This document shows positions 26,166 through 35,416 of a stretch of DNA of 64,000 bases, piece by piece. The DNA comes from Persicobacter sp. CCB-QB2. Lineage in GTDB: Bacteria; Bacteroidota; Bacteroidia; Cytophagales; Cyclobacteriaceae. Under the pieces are notes generated by a model. The model had not been told where the DNA came from, did no database searches, and saw only the letters and a program-made list of their open reading frames with translations. The translations under genes were made by a program, and so were the position numbers. Where the stretch lies: the NCBI RefSeq assembly GCF_001274635.1, contig NZ_LBGV01000001.1:2914001-2978000 (forward strand), read 5' to 3'. The stretch's first letter is position 1. Every line of letters starts with the position of its first letter.

Positions 26166-27980
26166 ATGAGCCGCAATCCGATATTTGAGCGTATCATTAA
26201 CCAACTTTACCTCAGTAGGCCAATTGCCTACAAAATCATTGGCATTTCCCGGTTTCTCATTACGCTGGCAGTAGTACTAGGGATTGTTTATGCCATTGGA
26301 TTTGAATTGGATCAGATCCAACTACAAAAAGTGACCTTCTGGCTGGATATCGCTTTAGATTTTTATATCATCAACTTTATAGCCCGGGGCATTTACAGTC
26401 TGAGGATGAAGGAATTTCTCCTATCGCATAAATTCGAATTTGCGCTCATCCTTTTTGTATTACTCAATAAGGCTACTACCCACCATTTGGACAATTATAT
26501 TTTTGAGCTTTTACTCAAATCGAAGTTCATCCACACCCGGCATTCCAACTTTTACTTTTTCTTTGTTTCCCTCTGTCTATTATTCATTTTCATCAATGAA
26601 TTTGCCGTTGCCAGCCGCTTTCTCAGTAATCTGACCATCAAACCGGCCAAACTTATCACGCTCAGCTTCTTAAGCCTGATTCTTGCAGGAGCCGGCACGC
26701 TGATGTTACCCGCCATGACGACTTCTGGTGGCTCCATGCCTTTTATTGATGCCATATTCACTTCCACCAGTGCGGTCTGTGTCACAGGCCTCATCGTAGT
26801 GGATACTGCCACCTATTTTACCACCAAAGGACAATTCGTTATTATGCTTTTATTCCAGCTGGGAGGCCTGGGAATTATTGCATTTGCCGTTTTCTTTTCC
26901 GGTATCCTGGGAGGGCAGTCCAATATCAAAGAACAAATGCTCATTCAGGATTACCTGAGCTCGGACTCCCTCAAAGATTCCATTGAGACTTTAAAGGTCA
27001 TTTTCAAGATGACTTTTCTGATTGAAGCCGCTGCGGCAGTAGGCATCTACATGACCTGGGGGTCGGGCGTTCAATTTGAATCTCAATTACAGAAAATCTT
27101 CTTTTCAGTGTTCCATGCCATTTCGGCCTTTTGTAACGCCGGCTTTAGTTTATATACCAATAACCTGTACGAAGCTGGTGTGCGCGATGCCTACCTGCTG
27201 CATGTCATCGTGGCGGCGACCATTATTTGCGGCGGAATTGGCTTTGGTGCTATGAAAGATCTTTTCTCCATCAAAAGGCTAAGAGAAAGACTGGAAAAGC
27301 CCTGGATGGAATGGAAGCTAGGAACCCGGATTTCCATTTGGGTCTCGTTTTTCCTGATCATCTTCGGGACCCTTTGTTTTTGGCTTTTGGAAAAGAACAA
27401 TGTGATGTCTGGCATGAATACGGGACAATCCATTATCTCAGCGATGTTCCAATCCGTTTCTACCCGTACCGCCGGCTTTAACACGGTGGATCTTTCCCGA
27501 ATAAAAACCTCTACTGTCCTGATTATGTCCTTTCTGATGTTTATTGGAGCATCCTCAGGATCCACCGGGGGTGGCATTAAAACCTCCACATTCTTTGTGA
27601 TACTTTCTTCCATGTATGCCAACATCCGGGGAAAATCAAGAATCGAAATCGGAAAACGGGAATTACCCAAAGAGGCCTTATTCAATGCCAATGCCATTTT
27701 TGTGTTTGCCATTCTGATTAATGCCGTCTCCATTATTCTACTCACGATTTTTCAGGAAAAATCCCCTTTGCAAGTCATCATCTTCGAGCAAATCTCCGCC
27801 TTCTCCACCTGTGGGCTTAGCATGGGCTTAACCTCCTCTCTGGACTATTGGAGTAAATGGATTATCATTAATTCCATGTTTTTGGGCAGAGTAGGTAGCC
27901 TGACCTTCATTGTGGCAATAAGTTCAAGTAAATATTCAAAAATTTACAAATACCCAAGTGCGAATATTATGGTGGGGTGA
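26166..27980 (+). CDS. trkH: TrkH-family potassium uptake protein
   Basis: About 604 residues from MSRNPIFERI. An N-terminal region with several membrane helices (to about residue 150) precedes the TrkH channel core with four pore-loop repeats: the first contains STSAVCVTGLIVVDT, others FHAISAFCNAGFSL, SVSTRTAGFNTVD and ISAFSTCGLSMGL; GASSGSTGGGIKTSTF is also typical. TrkH forms the membrane channel for K+, gated by a TrkA/KtrA ring; no trkA gene is adjacent. A GTG at 26079 would add 29 residues without homology, so 26166 was preferred. The next gene (glf) follows after 57 bp. Confidence 0.92.
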   Translation: MSRNPIFERIINQLYLSRPIAYKIIGISRFLITLAVVLGIVYAIGFELDQIQLQKVTFWLDIALDFYIINFIARGIYSLRMKEFLLSHKFEFALILFVLLNKATTHHLDNYIFELLLKSKFIHTRHSNFYFFFVSLCLLFIFINEFAVASRFLSNLTIKPAKLITLSFLSLILAGAGTLMLPAMTTSGGSMPFIDAIFTSTSAVCVTGLIVVDTATYFTTKGQFVIMLLFQLGGLGIIAFAVFFSGILGGQSNIKEQMLIQDYLSSDSLKDSIETLKVIFKMTFLIEAAAAVGIYMTWGSGVQFESQLQKIFFSVFHAISAFCNAGFSLYTNNLYEAGVRDAYLLHVIVAATIICGGIGFGAMKDLFSIKRLRERLEKPWMEWKLGTRISIWVSFFLIIFGTLCFWLLEKNNVMSGMNTGQSIISAMFQSVSTRTAGFNTVDLSRIKTSTVLIMSFLMFIGASSGSTGGGIKTSTFFVILSSMYANIRGKSRIEIGKRELPKEALFNANAIFVFAILINAVSIILLTIFQEKSPLQVIIFEQISAFSTCGLSMGLTSSLDYWSKWIIINSMFLGRVGSLTFIVAISSSKYSKIYKYPSANIMVG

Positions 27981-28037
27981 TTTAATTTGAATCAATATTT
28001 TTTAAATTGAGTCCCTCTTAACCATCTTTTTCGCTAC

Positions 28038-29189
28038 ATGTATGATTTTTTGATTGTAGGCTCCGGCTTATTTGGGGCGGTCTTTGCCCGTGAGGCGCAT
28101 CAAAGAGGAAAAAAATGCCTAGTCATTGACAAAAGAAGCCATTTGGGAGGTAATATTTATTGTGAGCAGGTCAACGGGATAAATGTCCACCAATACGGTC
28201 CTCATATTTTCCACACGAACAGTAAACGCATTTGGGAGTATGTCAATCAGTTTGTAGAATTCAAACCATTTGTTTATAGCCCAATAGCGAATTATTACGG
28301 AAGCCTGTATAACCTTCCTTTTAATATGAATACTTTTTATCAACTTTGGGGATGCACAAGCCCTGAGGAGGCTAAGGACATTATTGAAAAACAGATAAAA
28401 AAGGAGGGGATAAGCAACCCTCAAAACCTGGAAGAGCAGGCAATATCCCTGGTAGGGAGAGATGTTTATGAAAAACTGATCAAAGGATATACTGAAAAAC
28501 AATGGGGCCGAAAAGCCACCACATTACCGCCTTCCATCATTAAAAGGCTGCCGGTGAGGTATACTTTTGACAACAATTACTTTAATGACCATTATCAGGG
28601 CATTCCCATTGGTGGCTACAACAATTTAACCCGTGGGCTTTTGGAAGGCATTGAATGTAAAACCAACACGGATTTTTTTGAAGACAAGGCCTATTGGGAA
28701 AGCCTGGCCAAAAAAGTGGTATATACCGGAAAAATTGATGAGTACTTCAATTATTGTTTCGGGAAGCTGGAATACCGGAGCCTGAAATTTGAATCTGAAG
28801 AACTCCCCCAAAAAAATTTTCAGGGAGTAGCGGCGGTCAACTATACCGACGCGGAAACTCCTTTCACCCGAATTGTGGAACACAAACACTTTGAGGGCGG
28901 AAGCCAGTCCACTACAGTCATTACCAAGGAGTACCCATTGGGAAATTCTGCAGAAAATGAGCCCTATTACCCCATAAATGATATCAAAAACACGGAGTTA
29001 TATCAGCGGTATAAAGCCCTTTCCGAAGCGCTACCCGATGTGATTTTTGGAGGAAGACTGGGAGAGTACAAATATTATGACATGCACCAGGTCATTGCCT
29101 CTGCTTTAAAATACTTTCAGGAAAAACCTCATTCACCAGGGAAGCAATTCACAATGGAGGAAAAAAAGACCAAGTTCAGTCTTCAATAA
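28038..29189 (+). CDS. glf: UDP-galactopyranose mutase
   Basis: A 383-residue flavoenzyme converting UDP-galactopyranose to UDP-galactofuranose for surface glycans. Visible are the FAD fold FLIVGSGLFGAVFAREA, HLGGNIYCEQVNGINVHQYGPHIFHT (about 36-61), GYTEKQWGRKATTLP, PVRYTFDNNYFNDHYQGIPIGGY, and the C-terminal GRLGEYKYYDMHQVIASAL. It opens the polysaccharide locus and implies a galactofuranose-containing product. Its last 14 bp overlap the convergent DUF4422 gene. Confidence 0.96.
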   Translation: MYDFLIVGSGLFGAVFAREAHQRGKKCLVIDKRSHLGGNIYCEQVNGINVHQYGPHIFHTNSKRIWEYVNQFVEFKPFVYSPIANYYGSLYNLPFNMNTFYQLWGCTSPEEAKDIIEKQIKKEGISNPQNLEEQAISLVGRDVYEKLIKGYTEKQWGRKATTLPPSIIKRLPVRYTFDNNYFNDHYQGIPIGGYNNLTRGLLEGIECKTNTDFFEDKAYWESLAKKVVYTGKIDEYFNYCFGKLEYRSLKFESEELPQKNFQGVAAVNYTDAETPFTRIVEHKHFEGGSQSTTVITKEYPLGNSAENEPYYPINDIKNTELYQRYKALSEALPDVIFGGRLGEYKYYDMHQVIASALKYFQEKPHSPGKQFTMEEKKTKFSLQ

Positions 29190-29961
29190 AAATGGTTTGT
29201 AATTCTTTAACTTTTAACTGATGGTGAGTGACGAATAAATGCAATAGTCGCTCGCCTAAAAAACCGTAAACCCTTGCCTGATAAACATCGGAGGATTTTT
29301 CGGCCTTCAGCTTTCCCTCCATTTTGCCCAAAACATCAAATAACCACTGCATATAGGAGCTGAACAGCTCAGGCTTCATAATAAAAATGTGATAAATATA
29401 GACCCGGGCGGGTTGTTTAAGGAATTCCTTTTTAAATGTAGGAAAGTAATGGGGATAATCATCCCTGATTACCTTTTCAAAAACCTCCCAATCCTCTTTA
29501 TAATGAGCCTGTGCAAAATCGTCTTTGGGGGACAGCCGCTTTTTATAAAACTTCCTTGGAAGAAGTACATCATGGGTGTTTAAATAATGATTGATCTTTT
29601 CCCCATGGCTGTCATTATAAATGCCTGACCACTCTGTGGCTGTTCTCAAAACCTTTTTCACCTTTTCATAAGGAGAAAAACCATGCAAAAAGGATCCTAA
29701 TGCAGTCTGATCAAAATTCAAGAATCTACGATAATGCATAAATCCAATAAACGGAAGATTTTGCAATGGAAGGTTTTTCCATGCCCAATACATGGCCGTT
29801 AGCTCACAGTAATTTTTATTCTTCTCGGAAATGTGGTCCTCTCCATCCATATCCGAAATCATTGGTAGGTCGACTCGAGACAGCGCTTTCCCAACATGAA
29901 TAGGTTTGAAAATTTCACTTTTTGAATAGGGATACTCTTTATGAAAGGCAACTAAAATCAT
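29176..29961 (-). CDS. DUF4422 putative glycosyltransferase
   Basis: 261 residues with the DUF4422 pattern: an early YPYSKSEIFKPIHVGKA, SDMDGEDHISEKNKNYCELTAMYWAWKN (about 36-63) and FIGFMHYRRFLNF. This domain is common in capsule and exopolysaccharide clusters and is thought to be a glycosyltransferase, sometimes fused to galactofuranosyl enzymes; the neighbour glf makes the matching donor. Function is inferred from family and context. It converges on glf with a 14-bp overlap. Confidence 0.75.
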   Translation of the reverse strand: MILVAFHKEYPYSKSEIFKPIHVGKALSRVDLPMISDMDGEDHISEKNKNYCELTAMYWAWKNLPLQNLPFIGFMHYRRFLNFDQTALGSFLHGFSPYEKVKKVLRTATEWSGIYNDSHGEKINHYLNTHDVLLPRKFYKKRLSPKDDFAQAHYKEDWEVFEKVIRDDYPHYFPTFKKEFLKQPARVYIYHIFIMKPELFSSYMQWLFDVLGKMEGKLKAEKSSDVYQARVYGFLGERLLHLFVTHHQLKVKELQTIFIED

Positions 29962-30122
29962 TTCAAGAATTTACTATAAAAAAGGCTACAGAGAAATGCC
30001 TTACTTTTTCTAATTAATAAGTAGAGTCAAAACTAAAAAATTAACCCGAGCCTACAACTTTTCAAAAGTTGCCTTTTTATTAATTTCAATCAGGTTTCCA
30101 GATAAAATAATAAAAAAATTCC

Positions 30123-30956
30123 TTAGCCTACAATATCCATCCCGAACAGGCGCAACCTAGCCCCTCTCCTTTTGGACCAATTAATAACAAAGAACCGCTT
30201 CCTCATTTCCTTTCTCAGATATTTATTGGATAACCTGTGCCTTTTAAAGTAAGCCTGGTGATTCTTTTTAATTTGGTCATACATTTTCACCTTATTCAGG
30301 TTAGCAGAACAAGTTCTGGATCCTTCTAATTGCCTGTAATAAAAAAGAACATCTGGAATTTGATAAAATTTCCTGCCCTTTTCAACGAAACTCAACCATA
30401 AATCCCAATCCTCAAACCCCTTGTCCATATTGACATTATAACCCCCAATTTCTTCCCAATCAGATTTTCGAAAAAAAGCAGTGGCAAACACCATGTTTGA
30501 TACCCAGATTCGCTGCGGATTAAATTTTCCCAAATTCCAATGCCACTCCCCTTTCTCATTGAAAAAATTCGCCTGGCAATACACAACACCACAATCCTGA
30601 GTGGAAAATACCCTGAGAGCTTTTTCACAATATTCAGGATGAATCAGGTCATCAGCATCTAATGGCAGAATAAATTCTCCTCGAGCTTTTGCTATGCCAC
30701 GATTTCTTGAAATGGCTGGCCCTGAATTTTTTTCATTTTCAAGTAATGAAATCTTCCCCGGGTATTGTCGTTGTAAGGCTTTAATAATTTGAACCGAATC
30801 ATCAGACGAACAATCATCCACACAAATAATTTCAAAGGATGGGTTACTTTGATGAATTACGGAGTGAATCGTTTCATAAATATATGGAGCAGCATTATAT
30901 ACCGGTATAACTACCGTAAAAATCACATTAAAATCTGTCATCACATTAACCAACAT
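30123..30956 (-). CDS. Family 2 glycosyltransferase
   Basis: 277 residues with a GT-A domain at the N-terminus: FTVVIPVYNAAPYIYETIHSVIHQ, IICVDDCSSDDSVQII, SRNRGIAKARGEFILPLDADDLIHP (the DxD at about 94-97) and GFEDWDLWLSFVEKG. It transfers a sugar from a nucleotide donor to a growing glycan on the cytoplasmic face. The start may be the second methionine (MTDFNVIF, 30941). The next minus-strand gene upstream (30990) is 33 bp away, so the two are probably cotranscribed. Confidence 0.88.
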   Translation of the reverse strand: MLVNVMTDFNVIFTVVIPVYNAAPYIYETIHSVIHQSNPSFEIICVDDCSSDDSVQIIKALQRQYPGKISLLENEKNSGPAISRNRGIAKARGEFILPLDADDLIHPEYCEKALRVFSTQDCGVVYCQANFFNEKGEWHWNLGKFNPQRIWVSNMVFATAFFRKSDWEEIGGYNVNMDKGFEDWDLWLSFVEKGRKFYQIPDVLFYYRQLEGSRTCSANLNKVKMYDQIKKNHQAYFKRHRLSNKYLRKEMRKRFFVINWSKRRGARLRLFGMDIVG

Positions 30957-30989
30957 TAATTATGTTTATTGTCGAATTAAACACATAAA

Positions 30990-31772
30990 TCACCTGTAAT
31001 CACTTTTTGTGAATCGAATATCGTCGAAAAACAATAACTTATCAGAATAAGTCAAGCAAAGGGGATGAAAAATATCTCCCAAAATTCCTGTCCACGGAAT
31101 GGGATAACCTTTATTATCACCCCATATATTCCCAGGGTTATTCCTTAAGTGTGGTAAATACTCATCTAATCGTTGATGCAATAATTCCATCCAATGTTGA
31201 GTAAAAGTGGTATTAGCCTTAAAAAGATAACCACAATTACCCAACAACTTCGAATAATTATTCGCCAAGTGAACAGAAAGCGCCGTACCATCAAAAGCGA
31301 CATCCTCCCGACTTCGTTCTGGATAACCAATTGCAAACACATCTGAACATTCTAATTTAACGAAAAAAGGTGCCCAACTTTTCTCCACTCGCTTAATATC
31401 TGTGTAGCCGCCACCATAATGATGCATGAAATATGTTCGAAGATAATCAGACTTATGAACACAGGATAAATACTGATAAGCAGGGTGGAGAGGTGCCTCA
31501 GCTTTGATATACTCATTCAAATTTTCAGAAGTAATGAGAATCAATGGCATTCCTATACTAGCTTTGGTGATCTCTAAATTTCTCAACCTATTAGCTGTCA
31601 TAGGATTATCTCCTGTCCAAAAACAGAAAACAGATGGACTTACTTTATTGGCTTTTGGATGCTTTATTTTCTTTGCCAAAAAACACGAAGGTATTAACTC
31701 TCGCCCAGTTGTCTTATACCACAAATATTTAATTACCGCTGATTTCTTTGTTATTTTATTCTTAAGCCCCAT
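30990..31772 (-). CDS. Capsular polysaccharide synthesis-type glycosyltransferase
   Basis: 260 residues resembling the Caps_synth / GT32-like group: SPSVFCFWTGDNPMTANR at about 45-62, LITSENLNEYI, and the nucleotide-sugar DxD environment SDYLRTYFMHHYGGGYTDIKRVEKSW (about 108-133), in which the YGGGYTDxK segment is diagnostic. The C-terminal part (GPFxxWI-like positions) shows PIPWTGILGDIFHP. Donor and acceptor are unknown. It lies at the edge of the unstable stretch 31773-32385, which holds a MITE and a gene fragment. Confidence 0.75.
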   Translation of the reverse strand: MGLKNKITKKSAVIKYLWYKTTGRELIPSCFLAKKIKHPKANKVSPSVFCFWTGDNPMTANRLRNLEITKASIGMPLILITSENLNEYIKAEAPLHPAYQYLSCVHKSDYLRTYFMHHYGGGYTDIKRVEKSWAPFFVKLECSDVFAIGYPERSREDVAFDGTALSVHLANNYSKLLGNCGYLFKANTTFTQHWMELLHQRLDEYLPHLRNNPGNIWGDNKGYPIPWTGILGDIFHPLCLTYSDKLLFFDDIRFTKSDYR

Positions 31773-31913
31773 TATTCATCTCACAAACTATATTTCTCGA
31801 ATGATCTTTTTTTACTATTTAAACAAAATTACCATACAACTATACATTTTGCCTAAAAACGCAAAAAACGAATCAACAATAGTAACTTTGGGTTCCAACG
31901 CCAACAAAGCTCC

Positions 31914-32277
31914 ATGTTCGATTCGCTTGACGACAAACTTACACAACAATTTCCAGAATGGGTTAAAGCATGATGAAAAAATGTACTCGCTTAAAATCTA
32001 GGAGCCTGTCGGATTACAAGTGATTTCACTAGAATCACAAAATATTATTTTAACAGCCAATTTTTTGGCTAAGTCAATTCTGCTATAAATCCCATATAGA
32101 TCGGATTTTAAAAGTGTATGCCTCCAATGTAAGCTGATATTCCAAATAAAATTTCGTCGGATTAGCTGGATTGATATTAATTCGACAGGCTCCTAGAAAA
32201 CCCCATTAAGAAACTGGATTTCTTATACAAAGTAAAAGATTACTTCGGTAGTATTCAAAAACAAAAAATACAATGAG
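31914..32277 (+). pseudogene. Fragments of a disrupted gene around a MITE
   Basis: Left of the MITE an ATG at 31914 opens a 19-codon frame (MFDSLDDKLTQQFPEWVKA, then a stop), preceded by a TAACTTTG promoter-like element at 31883-31890. Right of the MITE the 27 codons ending at about 32273 read LENPIKKLDFLYKVKDYFGS and so on to a TGA. Both sides look protein-like but not in one frame even with the MITE removed. I read this as the decayed remains of a small gene, of unknown function; chance open frames are the alternative. Confidence 0.3.
31998..32196. mobile_element. 199-bp MITE with CTAGGAGCCTGTCG ends
   Basis: The left end reads CTAGGAGCCTGTCGGATTA, and the right end in reverse complement CTAGGAGCCTGTCGAATTA: 18 of 19 bases identical. 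CTAG at both outer edges may be the target duplication or part of the repeat. There is no transposase frame inside, so it is a non-autonomous element. The GAGCCTGTCGG type of end recalls IS1182-family insertion sequences, from memory. It is the only copy in the window. Confidence 0.8.
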
Positions 32278-32451
32278 TAGCACCAATAAGCAAGTCAACC
32301 ACCTCTAGCAATTTTAAGCTAGGGCTATAAAATAAGTCAAAAGAAGAAACTATAAATCAAAAACATAAAACCCTCATGCAAAATCTTGCACGACGGCTCA
32401 AAGAATTCAATATTTGAAAAACGACTACGCTACCGCAGAATTTTCAACCCA

Positions 32452-33099
32452 ATGTACCCTTACTTTTTAAAAAACCCCTTACTACCGAGGAAGCTCAAAA
32501 AGCGCCTATACAAAAAATACGCCACTCAAAGCCTGAAAGGCCGCGCATTCACCCTACTCTCCAGCGATAGTTTAGGTGGGCAAACCTGCAAAGAAGCCGG
32601 CACTCCATACAATTCCCCGACGGTGGGTTTATTCCTCTATCCGGAGGATTTCTACGAACTGTGCCGTGCACCGGAGTATTTTTTCCATGCTCCTTTAACT
32701 TTTATCAGGGAGTCGAAATACCCCTCCGCAAAAAAGCACCTGGAGGAACATCATTACCCCATTGGTTGCTTAAAAGGAGAAATTGAGATTCATTTTCTGC
32801 ATTACAAAAATGAGGAAGAAGCCAGAACCAAATGGAACCGCAGAGTTAAACGCATCAATTGGAAGAACATCTTGGTGATTACCAATGACCAAAATGAATT
32901 TACTCCGGAGATGCTTTCTCATTTTGATCAAATAAAGTATCCCAAGATTCTGCTTTCTGCTAAGGATCTAAATCACCCAGACACCGTTCTACTCTCCTAT
33001 TTTAAAAAGGACGCCCATGTTGGCGACACCTTCTCTAACCGTTTAAAAATTATCAAAGACTTCGATTTGGTTCAATGGATTGTAAAAAATACACCATAA
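32452..33099 (+). CDS. DUF1919 family protein (glycan locus)
   Basis: About 215 residues from MYPYFLKNPLLPRKLKK. The DUF1919 signature is clear: FTLLSSDSLGGQTCKEAGTPYNSPTVGLFLYPEDFYELC (about 33-70), YPIGCLKGEIEIHFLHYKNEEEARTKWNRRVKRINWKNILVITND. Members are found in exopolysaccharide clusters (for example exopolysaccharide biosynthesis proteins) and are presumed glycan-modifying, without a proven reaction. Reading can begin as far up as a TTG at 32386, but the added residues lack family similarity. It converges on dnaK across a terminator. Confidence 0.78.
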   Translation: MYPYFLKNPLLPRKLKKRLYKKYATQSLKGRAFTLLSSDSLGGQTCKEAGTPYNSPTVGLFLYPEDFYELCRAPEYFFHAPLTFIRESKYPSAKKHLEEHHYPIGCLKGEIEIHFLHYKNEEEARTKWNRRVKRINWKNILVITNDQNEFTPEMLSHFDQIKYPKILLSAKDLNHPDTVLLSYFKKDAHVGDTFSNRLKIIKDFDLVQWIVKNTP

Positions 33100-33128
33100 A
33101 AAAAAGCAGCCCCAAAAGGCTGCTTTTC
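33098..33128. terminator. Bidirectional terminator DUF1919/dnaK
   Basis: A 10-bp stem AAAAGCAGCC/GGCTGCTTTT with A and T runs, directly after the DUF1919 stop and 26 bp past the dnaK stop. Confidence 0.85.
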
Positions 33129-33153
33129 TATTTTATGATTTATATCTAAAGGA

Positions 33154-35079
33154 TTATTTCACCTCTTCGAAATCTACATCTTCTGCAGAAGAACCAGTGT
33201 CGCCACCTGCTGCACCTGCGCCAGCATTAGCGCCTGCGTCAGGACCTGGCTGAGCACCACCTTGCGCTTCCTGCTGTGCCTGGTAAAGCTCTTGAGAAGC
33301 TGCTTCCCATGCCTTATTCAAACCTTCCATTGCCGGATCAATCTGAGCCACATCACCTGAAGCATGCGCAGTTTTCAAAGTAGCCAAAGCATCTTCGATT
33401 GCTTTTTTGTTACCTTCAGAAAGCTTATCGCCGAATTCTTTCAATTGCTTTTCTGTTTGGAAAACCAATGAATCCGCCTGGTTAACTTTCTCTACTTTCT
33501 CTTTTGCTTCTTTATCCGCAGCTTCATTCGCTTTCGCTTCCTCTTTCATGCGGTTGATTTCCTCATCACTCAAACCTGAGGATGCCTCAATCTTAATTTT
33601 CTGCTCTTTACCAGTACCTTTATCTTTGGCAGATACGTGCATGATACCGTTCGCATCAATATCGAAAGTTACTTCGATTTGAGGAACACCACGTGGTGCT
33701 GGTGGAATGTCAGTCAATTGGAAACGACCAATCGTCTTGTTATGAGCAGCCATAGGACGCTCACCCTGAAGTACGTGAATTTCTACAGATGGCTGGTTAT
33801 CCGCAGCAGTAGAGAATGTTTCTGACTTCTTAGTTGGGATAGTTGTGTTAGACTCAATCAATTTCGTCATTACACCACCCATGGTCTCAATACCCAAAGA
33901 AAGTGGCGTAACATCCAATAACAATACGTCTTTTACATCACCAGTCAATACACCACCCTGTATGGCAGCACCAATCGCTACTACCTCATCAGGGTTCACC
34001 CCTTTAGATGGCTTCTTACCGAAGAATTTCTCAACAGACTCCTGAATAACCGGGATACGAGTAGATCCACCTACCAAGATTACTTCATCAATATCTGAAG
34101 TAGACAAACCTGCATCATTCAATGCCTGTTTCACAGGATCCATAGAACGACGTACCAAATCATCTGCCAATTGCTCGAATTGTGCACGAGACAATGACTT
34201 CACCAAGTGCTGAGGAATACCATCAATCGGCATGATGTATGGCAAGTTAATCTCAGTGCTGGTAGAAGAAGACAACTCGATCTTCGCTTTCTCAGCCGCC
34301 TCTTTCAAGCGCTGTAATGCCATTGGATCTTTACGCAAATCTACGTTGTGATCAGACAAGAAAGACTCTGCCAACCAGTTGATGATCACTTGGTCAAAGT
34401 TATCACCACCCAGGTGAACATCACCGTTAGTAGACAACACTTCAAATACACCGTCACCCAATTCCAGGATAGAGATATCAAAAGTACCACCACCAAGGTC
34501 ATAAACAGCGATTTTTTGATCATCCATTTTCTTGTCCAAACCGTAAGCCAAAGCAGCTGCGGTAGGCTCGTTGATGATACGCTTCACATCCAAACCAGCA
34601 ATCTGACCTGCTTCTTTGGTTGCCTGACGCTCTGCATCGTTAAAGTAAGCTGGTACAGTAATAACTGCTTCCGTTACTTCAGTACCCAAGAAATCTTCAG
34701 CAGTTGACTTCATTTTCTGAAGAATAACTGCAGAAAGCTCCTGAGCTGTATATTGACGATCACCGATCTTCACGCGAACAGTGTCGTTAGCTCCTTGCTC
34801 TACCTGGTAAGCAACCTCTTTAGCCTCCGTAGAAACTTCAGAATATTTCTTACCCATAAAACGCTTCACAGAAGCGATTGTATTCACAGGGTTGGTAATA
34901 GCCTGACGCTTAGCAGGCTCCCCTACTTTACGCTCACCATTTCCATTGTCCAAAAAACCAATAATAGATGGAGTTGTACGGTGCCCTTCCGCATTTTGAA
35001 TAACTACAGGCTCGTTACCCTCCATTACAGCCACACAAGAGTTGGTGGTTCCTAAGTCGATACCAATGATCTTACCCAT
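33154..35079 (-). CDS. dnaK: Molecular chaperone DnaK (Hsp70)
   Basis: 641 residues. The nucleotide-binding domain has [16 protein letters not shown] at the start, [50 protein letters not shown] and [10 protein letters not shown]; the substrate-binding domain has [19 protein letters not shown]; the tail ends with a Gly/Ala-rich linker and EDVDFEEVK. It works with DnaJ and GrpE, neither adjacent, and with ClpB (773-3388). It interrupts the polysaccharide locus on the opposite strand. Its 337-bp upstream region contains unusual palindromes and a sigma-54-like box. Confidence 0.98.
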   Translation of the reverse strand: MGKIIGIDLGTTNSCVAVMEGNEPVVIQNAEGHRTTPSIIGFLDNGNGERKVGEPAKRQAITNPVNTIASVKRFMGKKYSEVSTEAKEVAYQVEQGANDTVRVKIGDRQYTAQELSAVILQKMKSTAEDFLGTEVTEAVITVPAYFNDAERQATKEAGQIAGLDVKRIINEPTAAALAYGLDKKMDDQKIAVYDLGGGTFDISILELGDGVFEVLSTNGDVHLGGDNFDQVIINWLAESFLSDHNVDLRKDPMALQRLKEAAEKAKIELSSSTSTEINLPYIMPIDGIPQHLVKSLSRAQFEQLADDLVRRSMDPVKQALNDAGLSTSDIDEVILVGGSTRIPVIQESVEKFFGKKPSKGVNPDEVVAIGAAIQGGVLTGDVKDVLLLDVTPLSLGIETMGGVMTKLIESNTTIPTKKSETFSTAADNQPSVEIHVLQGERPMAAHNKTIGRFQLTDIPPAPRGVPQIEVTFDIDANGIMHVSAKDKGTGKEQKIKIEASSGLSDEEINRMKEEAKANEAADKEAKEKVEKVNQADSLVFQTEKQLKEFGDKLSEGNKKAIEDALATLKTAHASGDVAQIDPAMEGLNKAWEAASQELYQAQQEAQGGAQPGPDAGANAGAGAAGGDTGSSAEDVDFEEVK

Positions 35080-35152
35080 TGCAATAATTGATTTATATGT
35101 TTTCTAATTTTTTTCTTTTCAAACACGCCCAAAAGACGCTCGGGAACTATTC

Positions 35153-35168
35153 ATCAAGTGGCGTGCCA
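35153..35168 (-). promoter_or_regulatory. Sigma-54-like promoter box upstream of dnaK
   Basis: The minus strand reads TGGCACGCCACTTGAT, compared with the consensus TGGCACGNNNNTTGCW: all positions fit except A for C in the -12 element. A start of transcription near 35141 would give a leader of about 60 nt. Inference only, because the -12 GC is normally important. Confidence 0.35.
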
Positions 35169-35210
35169 ATGCGGAAAAGCGCTCCAATCAGTGATTTTTG
35201 CGTGACAAAT

Positions 35211-35278
35211 TGACACGAGCTGTCATAAAATAAAAATTTCTTTTCGCTTCAAGCCTCAAATTGACACACTTCCTGTCA
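35211..35278. promoter_or_regulatory. Paired TGACA/TGTCA palindromes upstream of dnaK
   Basis: TGACA-CGAGC-TGTCA (35211-35225) and TGACA-CACTTCC-TGTCA (35262-35278), each preceded by the same CAAAT sequence. The centres are about 52 bp apart, near five helical turns, and they lie 45-110 bp upstream of the sigma-54-like box: the arrangement of an upstream activator or a repressor site. Confidence 0.45.
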
Positions 35279-35416
35279 ATCTTGTGTACCCCAATGACGT
35301 GTTTTCTGACTGAAATTTCGGAAAAGGCTAAATTCCATGCCCTCAATTTTATTCACATCTTTATTTCCCCTATTTTTGAAACTTAATAATAAAGCGATCA
35401 CTCATTCTATTTTTTC

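Noticed and set aside
31504-32001. A 165-codon plus-strand frame with hydrophobic stretches
   Set aside because: More than half is antisense to the well supported transferase at 30990-31772 and the remainder is AT-rich; it ends in the MITE by chance.
32376-32417. ATG at 32376 as start of the DUF1919 gene
   Set aside because: That frame stops after 13 codons; the family domain is in another frame.
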